From positions 1-6,978 of the forward strand of contig JAUXNR010000009.1 of NCBI GenBank assembly GCA_030682755.1: 6,978 nt of DNA, written 5' to 3'. The number at the start of each line of letters is the position of its first letter. Within the stretch, counting starts at the first letter, position 1. Below, piece by piece: positions 1-6,487 of this stretch. A program made the translations under genes and the position numbers. The notes below the pieces were generated by a model. That model did not search any database and had not been told where the DNA came from. It was given only the letters and a program-made list of their open reading frames with translations. Source of the DNA: Flavobacterium sp. GTDB lineage: Bacteria > Bacteroidota > Bacteroidia > Flavobacteriales > Flavobacteriaceae.

Positions 1-1867
1 AATTGTAAAATTTTTATTTGGCTGTAAAGTATATTTCATAAGCATAGTATGCGGTATTTTAGTGTTTGTTTTTCATCACCAACCCAATCATAAAAGCCAT
101 TACAGTAATTGGATTAAATCCGGAGAAAAAGTAATCTTAACCGGAATTATTTCTGAAGAATTAAAACCAAATCCTTATGCTTACAAATATTATCTTGAGG
201 TCAAACAGATTAACAATCAGAAATTAAAGGGCAAATTATTAGTTAACTTTTCTAAAAAAAACAATGAACCAAAACTCAAAGTTGGCAGTTTAGTTGTTGC
301 TAAATGTGCGATTAAAGCCCTAAAAAAACCAAATAACCCGAACCAATTTGACTATGCCGATTATTTAGAAAAAAGAGATGTTTTTCATCAAATCTATTTT
401 GAAAACAAAAATTTTAAAGCTGTTTCAATTGAAAAAAACACGGCTTATCATTTGCAAAGCATTAGAGATAAAATTAGCAATGATTTTAACAACTATAATT
501 TTACCAAAGATCAACTTTCTATCATTCAAGCCTTATTGTTGGGGCAACGACAGGACATTAATTCTGAATTAACGGAAAAATATTCACAAGCGGGAGCAAT
601 ACATATTTTAGCAATTTCCGGACTTCATATTGGGATTTTATTGTTCTTCTTCAAAGCATTATTATCGCCATTAAAAAGAATTAAAAACGGTAAAATTATC
701 CAATTGTTTTTGCTTATTAGCATTCTATGGCTTTTTGCAATCTTATCCGGATTATCGCCATCAGTTGTTAGAGCAGTTACAATGTTTAGTTTTGTGGCTA
801 TCGGAATGCATTTGCAAAAGGCAACAAATATTTTCAATACCATTGCGGTCTCCATTTTATTATTGCTCCTATTCAAACCCAATTTTTTATTTGAAGTTGG
901 CTTTCAATTGAGCTATAGTGCTGTAATTGCAATTGTTTGGATTCAACCTCTTTTTAGTAAACTTTGGAAACCTAAAAATAAGATTGTAAATTATTTCTAT
1001 GAAATTCTAACGGTTTCTATTTCGGCTCAAATTGGTGTATTACCACTAAGTATTTACTATTTTCATCAGTTTCCCGGATTATTCTTTTTAACAAACTTAG
1101 TAGTTATTCCGTTACTTACATTAATTTTAGTGTTAGGCATTTTGATCATTTTAACCAACACAATTTCAGTTCCGATACCATTTTTAAGTTATGTTTTATC
1201 TGAAGCAATTGGTTTTATGAATCAATATGTTTCGTTTATTGCTGCTTATGAAAAATTTGTTTTAAAAGATATCGCTTTCAATCAAATTCTATTGATAGCT
1301 CTATATCTATTCATTATCAGTTTTGTGGTTTGGGTAAAAAAACCTTCTTTTCAAAAACTAATTTTTCTGCTAGTTGTAATTATTGGAATTCAATCTTGTT
1401 ATTTCTTGACAAGAATTCATCATTACAATCAAAAGGAATCTATCTTGTTTCATTATCCAAAACGAACTATTATTACAATTAAAGAGCACAATGAAATCAA
1501 GATACTCACCAATGATACTATGATAACTAAAAATTATGTGATGAAGAATTACCTTCAAGGTAATTTTGGAAAAATTAAGGAAATAAAGAAGCTCCCAAAC
1601 GCAATTAATCTTCCAACAAAAAAACTACTTATCATTGATGAAAAAGCAATTTTCAAAACACCAGAAAAAGCAGATATCATCCTATTAACACAATCGTCAA
1701 AAATTAACCTTGAACGATTGATTGAGCATCACAGTCCTGAACTAATCATTGCAGATGGGAGTAATTACCTCAATACAATTGAAAAATGGAAAACAACCTG
1801 CTTTAAAAAAAACATCCCTTTTCATGTAACCAATGAAAAGGGATATGTAAAGTTTGATTCAAACTAA
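1..1867 (+). CDS. comEC: ComEC/Rec2-family DNA uptake channel protein (5' end outside window)
   Basis: This is probably the inner-membrane channel that passes single-stranded DNA into the cytoplasm during natural transformation. The frame is open from base 2 with no stop, and the GTG at 62 lies inside a hydrophobic helix, so the gene very likely starts left of the window; 621 codons are visible. Numbering from base 2, a first helix (about residues 10-25) is followed by a soluble OB-like DUF4131 region (about 40-135). The Competence domain follows (about 170-450), with the family hallmark AGAIHILAISGLHIGILL at about 197-214, a LSGLSPSVVRA motif near 248, and many membrane helices. A soluble tail (about 472-621) resembles a shrunken metallo-beta-lactamase-like domain. 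The gene is convergent with the minus-strand thioredoxin gene, with one base between their stop codons. The family assignment is firm; activity in competence is inferred from the family. Confidence 0.93.
   Translation, partial: IVKFLFGCKVYFISIVCGILVFVFHHQPNHKSHYSNWIKSGEKVILTGIISEELKPNPYAYKYYLEVKQINNQKLKGKLLVNFSKKNNEPKLKVGSLVVAKCAIKALKKPNNPNQFDYADYLEKRDVFHQIYFENKNFKAVSIEKNTAYHLQSIRDKISNDFNNYNFTKDQLSIIQALLLGQRQDINSELTEKYSQAGAIHILAISGLHIGILLFFFKALLSPLKRIKNGKIIQLFLLISILWLFAILSGLSPSVVRAVTMFSFVAIGMHLQKATNIFNTIAVSILLLLLFKPNFLFEVGFQLSYSAVIAIVWIQPLFSKLWKPKNKIVNYFYEILTVSISAQIGVLPLSIYYFHQFPGLFFLTNLVVIPLLTLILVLGILIILTNTISVPIPFLSYVLSEAIGFMNQYVSFIAAYEKFVLKDIAFNQILLIALYLFIISFVVWVKKPSFQKLIFLLVVIIGIQSCYFLTRIHHYNQKESILFHYPKRTIITIKEHNEIKILTNDTMITKNYVMKNYLQGNFGKIKEIKKLPNAINLPTKKLLIIDEKAIFKTPEKADIILLTQSSKINLERLIEHHSPELIIADGSNYLNTIEKWKTTCFKKNIPFHVTNEKGYVKFDSN
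1415..1864 (+). other. Degenerate metallo-beta-lactamase-like C-terminal tail of ComEC
   Basis: This is the roughly 150-residue soluble part after the last membrane helix. Long ComEC proteins such as that of Bacillus carry a metallo-beta-lactamase domain here of well over 200 residues with an HxHxDH metal site. No such motif is visible in this tail. What remains matches the general order of the end of that domain: a D-I-I-L-L-T strand (about residues 558-563), a helix, HHSPELIIADGSNY (about 576-589), a helix, then PFHVTNEKGYVKF (about 606-618). The fold reading is by eye and is inference. If correct, the tail would have no metal-dependent nuclease function. Confidence 0.5.
1805..1844 (-). terminator. 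Intrinsic terminator of the minus-strand operon, inside comEC
   Basis: Read on the minus strand, a perfect 12-bp stem (ATCCCTTTTCAT, bases 1844-1833, pairing with 1825-1814) encloses a 7-base loop (1832-1826). It is followed after one G by eight T residues (1812-1805). This is the textbook layout of a Rho-independent terminator. It starts 25 bases beyond the stop codon of the downstream thioredoxin gene. On the plus strand the stem is not followed by a T tract, so it should act in one direction only. It lies wholly within the coding sequence of comEC, covering its FKK-N-IPFH...EKG codons. Confidence 0.85.
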
Positions 1868-1878
1868 TTTATTTTCCA
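1851..1878 (+). terminator. Possible weak terminator at the comEC stop codon
   Basis: AGTTTG (1851-1856) and CAAACT (1860-1865) can form a 6-bp stem with a 3-base loop. The stem ends on the first base of the comEC TAA stop, and the plus strand continues AATTTATTTT. The stem is short and AT-rich and the T tract is interrupted, so this is only a candidate for the end of the comEC transcript. No better candidate is visible nearby. Confidence 0.3.
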
Positions 1879-2330
1879 ACAAAAGAAGTTGCTGCTTCCA
1901 ACCATTTTTCAGGACCTCCTGCAACATAACCTGTTTTGCCTAATTGTTGTAAATTAATAGACTTATCTTTCTTTTTTTCAGGGTTTACAAACCATACAGA
2001 AGGGTAACCCCTAACTTGAAAAATAGCTTGAAGTTCGTTATTTTGAGCTTCTAATTTTGGATCTAATTTTGTTTTTCGTGGAAAATCCAATTCAACTAAA
2101 ACGACTTTCTTTTTTGCCCATTGTGCAAACTCAGGTTTTTTAAACACCTCATTTTGAAGACGGATACACCAACCACACCAATCGCTACCTGTAAAGAATA
2201 GCATTAATGGTTTTTTTTCTTTCACAGAAATTTCAATTGCTTTATTGATATCTGTATGCCAAGTTAATTCTTGAGCATTTGCAAGACTAATTGTTAAGAA
2301 TAGAACTGCTGAAAAAAGTATTTTTTTCAT
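1869..2330 (-). CDS. Exported thioredoxin-fold protein with a CGWC active site
   Basis: This is a small thiol-disulfide protein of 153 residues, probably working in the periplasm. Residues 1-19 form a signal peptide (MKK, a hydrophobic core, ANA before Q20). The thioredoxin fold follows, with the redox motif FTGSDWCGWC (Cys52 and Cys55) after a beta strand and the cis-proline loop RGYPSVWF (Pro110). The GSDWCGWC wording fits the Thioredoxin_7-type group found in Bacteroidota more than classical TrxA, which has CGPC. Its start ATG lies three bases after the stop of the upstream thioredoxin gene, so the two are co-transcribed and perhaps translationally coupled; the spacer is A-rich with no Shine-Dalgarno sequence. 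It is the last gene before the operon terminator. The partner protein cannot be told, and whether it reduces, oxidises or isomerises disulfides is not readable from the sequence. Confidence 0.88.
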   Translation of the reverse strand: MKKILFSAVLFLTISLANAQELTWHTDINKAIEISVKEKKPLMLFFTGSDWCGWCIRLQNEVFKKPEFAQWAKKKVVLVELDFPRKTKLDPKLEAQNNELQAIFQVRGYPSVWFVNPEKKKDKSINLQQLGKTGYVAGGPEKWLEAATSFVGK

Positions 2331-2333
2331 TTT

Positions 2334-2795
2334 TTAATTATCGGTTTTAAGTTCAGCTAATAATTGTTCCGGTTGATAATAACCAACTATAACTTTTTCT
2401 ACATCTCCTGTAGCGTTCATAACATACATAGAAGGATATCCTTCCACTTTTAAGAAACCTGTAAATTCGTGCATACTGTTTCTACCTTTTCTTGCAGGAT
2501 CAAACTTAGGATTGGTATAGGTTTTACCTTTGTAAGTAACACTACTATTCCCTTCTCCATTAAACTTCACCGCATAAAAGTTAGCATTCACGTAGTCTGA
2601 AACCTCTTTGGTTTGAAATGTGTTCTTATCTAACAACTTACAAGGTCCACACCAATCAGTGTATACGTCCATAAAAATTGGCTTCGGATTTTTAACTTGA
2701 GCCTCTAAAGCTTCATCTAAAGTCATCCAGTTTATTTGTTGTGCTTGTGCAAAAGTAGCAGTTACAAAAGCAAGTAATAACACTATTTTTTTCAT
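2334..2795 (-). CDS. Exported thioredoxin-fold protein with a CGPC active site
   Basis: This is a second small thiol-disulfide protein, also 153 residues. A signal peptide covers residues 1-18 (MKKIVLLLAF..., ending AQA before Q19). The active site is DVYTDWCGPCKLLD (Cys49 and Cys52), the classical thioredoxin sequence, and the cis-proline loop is EGYPSMYV (Pro121). Between the second core strand and the cis-proline loop is a longer polar stretch (about residues 79-112, with GKTYTNPKFDPARKGR) than a minimal thioredoxin has. A periplasmic disulfide reductase is the likely role; the target is unknown. It lies 41 bases after the enlarged POT transporter and 3 bases before the CGWC protein. The chosen ATG is the only one that keeps a complete signal peptide. 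An A/T-rich leader replaces a Shine-Dalgarno site, as usual in this phylum. Confidence 0.88.
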   Translation of the reverse strand: MKKIVLLLAFVTATFAQAQQINWMTLDEALEAQVKNPKPIFMDVYTDWCGPCKLLDKNTFQTKEVSDYVNANFYAVKFNGEGNSSVTYKGKTYTNPKFDPARKGRNSMHEFTGFLKVEGYPSMYVMNATGDVEKVIVGYYQPEQLLAELKTDN

Positions 2796-2810
2796 ACAAT
2801 TATTTTTTAT

Positions 2811-2827
2811 TCATTTTTCAAAAATGA
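2811..2827. repeat. Perfect palindrome in the POT-thioredoxin spacer
   Basis: TCATTTTT (2811-2818) and AAAAATGA (2820-2827) are exact inverted copies around one central base. As RNA this could give a stem of about 7 bp with a 3-base loop. It fills much of the 41-base gap between the enlarged POT gene and the first thioredoxin gene. No T tract follows on either strand, so it is not a normal intrinsic terminator. In sequence this AT-rich it may be chance; an RNA-processing or protein-binding role is possible but unsupported. Confidence 0.35.
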
Positions 2828-2836
2828 TGCCGAAAA

Positions 2837-4921
2837 TTATCGAACACCGTGCATAAGTTTTTTCAAAAGTGGATTTAATAAAATTGCTATCAAACCCAAA
2901 CCAGCTGGAACAAATGTAAATATCAGGAAAAATGTTGACATGCTGTACTGTTCTGTTATTTCATCAATTTTACCTCCCATACTTCCTGCAATTTTATTTC
3001 CAATTGCCACTGCAATATACCAAATTCCAAACATCATTGCAATCATTCTTCCGGGAACTAACTTACTTATGTATGACAACGCTACCGGAGATAAACACAA
3101 CTCACCTAAAGTATGGAACAAATAGGCAAGAATCAACCATATCATACTTACCGAAGCAACTTTTGCACCAGATTCTATTCCCATCGATCCAAATGCTAAT
3201 GCTGCAAATCCTAGTCCGAGAAGAATTAAGCCAATTCCATATTTAACAGAGCCACTTGGATTAAATTTACTTTCCCACCACTTAGAAAACAATGGAGCAA
3301 AAATAATAATAAATAAAGAGTTTAATATTAAAAACCATGTTGCTGGAATTTCAATTTCATTCTCTTTAATTTGTTTAATTGTTCCTTTAACAATATTACT
3401 AGGCAATGATTCAGAAAAAGTTGCTCTTACGTTAGTTTCTTTTGTTTGATTTAAATAAATAAAATTGCCTTTCTTATCAACATCAATTAGAGCAATCTCT
3501 TGTCCAACGTTTAAAGTAATAGGTTCTATTATTGTAATTTCCTTTTCAACTATTTTATCACTTTCTGAAACAGTAGTTGATTCAGTTACTAATGTATACT
3601 GATAAACCAATTCACCTGTTTTTTCATCTACAATTTGTTTCCCTTCTTCATCAACAGCGACTTTCTCAATAGTTTGATAAGACACAACAAATGCATTTGA
3701 ATTCATATCTCTATTAATCATCCAAAAAACAATCCCCCAAATTAAAACAAAACTCAATCCTAGAATAATGTTAGAAGCTAAATATTTTTTATAGGTTTGT
3801 TTGAATAATAGATAAAGTACCCATGTTATTATGGCAACCGGGATGACTGTAATTAAAATATTCGATATAAGAAAGATTGTTGCATAACTTCCAGACATAA
3901 TTCGGTTGGTGTAATCTTTTGCGAATATGGTCATCGAACCACCTGCTTGTTCAAAAGAAGCCCAAAAACAAACAGTAAAAATTGCAAAGAAAATAATGGC
4001 AACCATCCGATCTCTGATAATGGCAGGATACCTTAAAATTCTTGAAATTAATAAGAATAAAAATAATCCTAAAGCAATAAGAATAGTATGATTTGAGTAA
4101 TCTGTTCCCCCAAACTCTAAAATATTTGAGCCTCCGATTTTTGATGCTGGATCGTTGATAACCCACACTAAACCTAAAACCGTTGTAATTGCAATTATTA
4201 CTTTATCAAAAATTGTAAAATGATTTAATCGGTCACCTTCAAATTCAAGAGCAGCTGCTTTTGATTCTGTTGTTTCAGCCAAAGGCTTTTTTCCAACTTC
4301 ACCAAAAATATTTTGTGCTAAATAAAATTGTAACATTCCTAACAGCATGAAAATCCCAGCCAGTCCAAATCCCCAACTCCAACCTACTTTTTCGCCTAAA
4401 TAACCACAAAGCAAAATCCCTAAAAAGGCACCAGCATTTACTCCCATATAAAAAATGGTATAAGCTCCATCTTTTTTCTCGGGGAAATCTTTATACAGTT
4501 GAGAAATTACAGAAGTCATGTTTGGTTTAAAAAAACCATTACCAACTATCAATAATCCTATTCCAATATATAAAAAAACGGGAGCCACTTCAATTGCCAT
4601 TGAAGCATGTCCGAGCGTCATCAAAAGTGCACCTATTACAACCGCTTTTCTGTAACCAATGAATTTATCTGCAATATAACCCCCTAAAATTGGCGTTAAA
4701 TAAACCATTGCGGTGTAAGTACCATATAATGCCAACGCATGTTCACGAGGCCAATCCCAGCCACCAAGACCGAATGCACTTACTAAAAACAAAACAAGTA
4801 TGGCTCGCATTCCATAATAGGAAAAACGTTCCCACATTTCAGTAAAAAAAAGCACGAACAATCCGGCAGGATGTCCGAGAACTTGTGTTTTAAAAAAGTC
4901 GTTTGAGGTTGAAGTATTCAT
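2837..4921 (-). CDS. Enlarged POT-family proton-coupled peptide transporter
   Basis: This 694-residue inner-membrane carrier of the POT/PTR2 family (major facilitator superfamily) should import di- and tripeptides with protons. Family marks are clear: E28-M-W-E31-R32-F-S-Y35-Y36 (ExxERFxYY) in helix 1, GGYIADKFIGYRKA (80-93) between helices 2 and 3, Lys132 in helix 4, FYMGVNAGAF (157-166) in helix 5, FEQ (323-325) in helix 7, and GELCLSP (606-612) in helix 10. The two extra helices usual in bacterial POTs lie between helices 6 and 7 (about 239-256 and 279-297). Unlike its neighbour of 515 residues, it carries an insertion of about 190 residues after helix 7. The start lies 10 bases after the stop of the other POT gene, so the two form a tandem paralogous pair. 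The family is certain; substrate range is inferred. Confidence 0.95.
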   Translation of the reverse strand: MNTSTSNDFFKTQVLGHPAGLFVLFFTEMWERFSYYGMRAILVLFLVSAFGLGGWDWPREHALALYGTYTAMVYLTPILGGYIADKFIGYRKAVVIGALLMTLGHASMAIEVAPVFLYIGIGLLIVGNGFFKPNMTSVISQLYKDFPEKKDGAYTIFYMGVNAGAFLGILLCGYLGEKVGWSWGFGLAGIFMLLGMLQFYLAQNIFGEVGKKPLAETTESKAAALEFEGDRLNHFTIFDKVIIAITTVLGLVWVINDPASKIGGSNILEFGGTDYSNHTILIALGLFLFLLISRILRYPAIIRDRMVAIIFFAIFTVCFWASFEQAGGSMTIFAKDYTNRIMSGSYATIFLISNILITVIPVAIITWVLYLLFKQTYKKYLASNIILGLSFVLIWGIVFWMINRDMNSNAFVVSYQTIEKVAVDEEGKQIVDEKTGELVYQYTLVTESTTVSESDKIVEKEITIIEPITLNVGQEIALIDVDKKGNFIYLNQTKETNVRATFSESLPSNIVKGTIKQIKENEIEIPATWFLILNSLFIIIFAPLFSKWWESKFNPSGSVKYGIGLILLGLGFAALAFGSMGIESGAKVASVSMIWLILAYLFHTLGELCLSPVALSYISKLVPGRMIAMMFGIWYIAVAIGNKIAGSMGGKIDEITEQYSMSTFFLIFTFVPAGLGLIAILLNPLLKKLMHGVR
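3341..3919 (-). other. Insertion in the POT carrier: two extra helices plus a periplasmic domain
   Basis: Alignment by eye with the neighbouring POT shows helix 7 (ending FEQAGGSMTIFA) and helix 8 (WFLILNSLFIIIFAPLF) separated here by about 190 residues instead of about 20. The insertion holds two hydrophobic helices (about 346-373 and 383-402) joined by the basic loop KQTYKKY. A polar, beta-rich segment of about 120 residues follows (about 405-527), rich in acidic and Thr/Val residues. Since the helix 7-8 loop of MFS carriers faces outward, the added hairpin keeps topology intact and puts the polar segment in the periplasm. Mammalian PepT1/PepT2 have an extracellular domain at a different place, between helices 9 and 10. 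The function of this domain is unknown. Confidence 0.8.
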
Positions 4922-4931
4922 GTAAAATATG

Positions 4932-6479
4932 TTAGTTGTTTAATTCTTTGTCAACCCCATTCATCAATTTTTTGATTAATGGGGATAGGATTAGTAATAG
5001 AAAACCAAATCCTAATCCTGTATAAAATAAATATTCAAATAATTTTGAATAGGCTTGTTTTGCTAAATTCAAGTCAGGAGACTCACCATTGGTAGTATCT
5101 ATTGCGGCAATATTAGCTAAAAGACCTGCAATAAATTCGGAACTTGCAGTAGCTAAAAACCAAACGCCCATCATAAATCCAACTATTTTTGCAGGCGACA
5201 ATTTTGTTACAGCTGATAAACCTACTGGTGATAAACAAAGTTCTCCCATTGTATGTAACAGATAAGCAAGAACTAACCATATTGCAGCCACTTGACCAGC
5301 TTCAGCAATATTAATTCCATATACCAAAACTCCAAATCCTAAACCTACTAAAACTAGTGCTGAACCAAACTTAATGGCTGTGTTTGGATTGTATTTTCCC
5401 ATTTTTACCCATAACCAAGCAAATACTGGTGCTAAAAGAATAATAAATAAGGCATTTAAACTCAAAAATTGATTTGGTTTCCATTCAATTCCTAAAAATG
5501 TAGTGTCCATAGCTCTTAAAGCAAACAAGTTCATTGATGTGTAAGCTTGCTCAAATAATGCCCAAAATACAATTGTAAAAACAATTAATACTGTTAACGC
5601 AATTAATCGTTCTCTTGCTACTTTATCTAATTTAGTAATGGCATAATATACTATATAAACAAATGAGATAGCACCAGCAACAATGAGTAAGTTTTGAACA
5701 ACGCTATGCCTTTGTACCATTTGCCAAATAATAACCGTTGATAAGGTTGCAAAAATATAAATGATATACTCGGTCTTTATACCAAAATAAGTTTTATTCA
5801 AGGCATCAGGATAATTTGTTTCACCTTTTCCTTTTAAATATTTTCTTCCATAAATAAAAGTTAATAATCCTAAAAACATACCAACGCCAGCAGCCCCAAA
5901 ACCATAACTCCATCCATATTCATCACCAAGCCAAGCACAAATAATAGTAGCCAAAAACGAGCCTAGGTTAATACCCATATAGAAAATAGTAAAACCAGAA
6001 TCTCGTCTTATATCTCCTTGTTCATATAATTCACCTACTAAAGAAGAGATATTAGCTTTTAAAAAGCCAACACCCATAACTATAAACGCTAATGAAAAGT
6101 AAAATACTTGTAGAGCAAAATTATCCCTTTCTATTTCACCTGTTACAGATTGCGTAGCAGCATTACCTTCATAAGCCATTCCTATATGCCCTAAAACCAG
6201 CAAAATACCTCCAAAAACAATCGCTTTCCTAAATCCAAGATATTTATCAGCTAAATAACCTCCAAGTACTGGAGTCGCATACACTAATGCCGCATAACTT
6301 CCAACTAATAAATTTCCTGCTGTATCTTGAAACAAATGGTATTGTACTAAATAATATATCAACAACGCTTTCATCCCATAGAATGAGAAACGCTCCCACA
6401 TTTCAGTAAAAAACAAGATAAATAGACCAATTGGATGCCCGAATAATTCTTTTTTATCCAGCGAAGTATCGTTTGTCAT
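4932..6479 (-). CDS. POT-family proton-coupled di/tripeptide transporter
   Basis: This 515-residue inner-membrane carrier has the usual length and plan of bacterial POT proteins, with 14 predicted helices. It should import di- and tripeptides with protons. Visible marks are E26-M-W-E29-R30-F-S-F33-Y34 in helix 1, GGYLADKYLGFRKA (73-86), Lys141 in helix 4, FYMGINLGSF (166-175), FEQ (309-311) in helix 7, and GELCLSP (412-418) in helix 10. The helix-1 motif has Phe in place of the first Tyr, a change that may affect peptide binding. The extra bacterial helix pair lies at about 237-255 and 263-281. The gene starts 8 bases after the peptidase stop and ends 10 bases before the second, larger POT gene. 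This fits a route in which peptides cut by the peptidase are taken up. No RBS of the Shine-Dalgarno type is seen. Confidence 0.95.
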   Translation of the reverse strand: MTNDTSLDKKELFGHPIGLFILFFTEMWERFSFYGMKALLIYYLVQYHLFQDTAGNLLVGSYAALVYATPVLGGYLADKYLGFRKAIVFGGILLVLGHIGMAYEGNAATQSVTGEIERDNFALQVFYFSLAFIVMGVGFLKANISSLVGELYEQGDIRRDSGFTIFYMGINLGSFLATIICAWLGDEYGWSYGFGAAGVGMFLGLLTFIYGRKYLKGKGETNYPDALNKTYFGIKTEYIIYIFATLSTVIIWQMVQRHSVVQNLLIVAGAISFVYIVYYAITKLDKVARERLIALTVLIVFTIVFWALFEQAYTSMNLFALRAMDTTFLGIEWKPNQFLSLNALFIILLAPVFAWLWVKMGKYNPNTAIKFGSALVLVGLGFGVLVYGINIAEAGQVAAIWLVLAYLLHTMGELCLSPVGLSAVTKLSPAKIVGFMMGVWFLATASSEFIAGLLANIAAIDTTNGESPDLNLAKQAYSKLFEYLFYTGLGFGFLLLILSPLIKKLMNGVDKELNN

Positions 6480-6487
6480 AAGTTTGG

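Noticed and set aside
62..64. GTG at 62 as the comEC start
   Set aside because: The same frame is open through to base 2 and encodes a hydrophobic helix continuous with the following residues, so this is an internal valine codon.
2820..2880. Bacteroidota-type promoter (TTTG ... TAnnTTTG) for the thioredoxin pair
   Set aside because: Near matches exist on the minus strand (TAATTTTC at the POT stop, CATTTTTG in the palindrome), but each lacks a key base and the upstream TTTG is about 24 bases away, slightly too far. Not strong enough in AT-rich sequence.
2932..3246. Plus-strand open frames opposite the enlarged POT gene
   Set aside because: They are antisense to a well-supported coding region and have no recognisable domain or start context.
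3951..4166. Second minus-strand frame of about 70 codons inside the enlarged POT gene
   Set aside because: It overlaps the POT reading frame fully and shows low-complexity, aromatic-rich composition typical of an out-of-frame shadow of membrane helices.
4830..4849. 20-base exact match between the two POT genes (4830-4849 and 6394-6413)
   Set aside because: It encodes the conserved helix-1 motif FFTEMWE in both carriers; common descent and motif conservation explain it without a repeat element or recent gene conversion.
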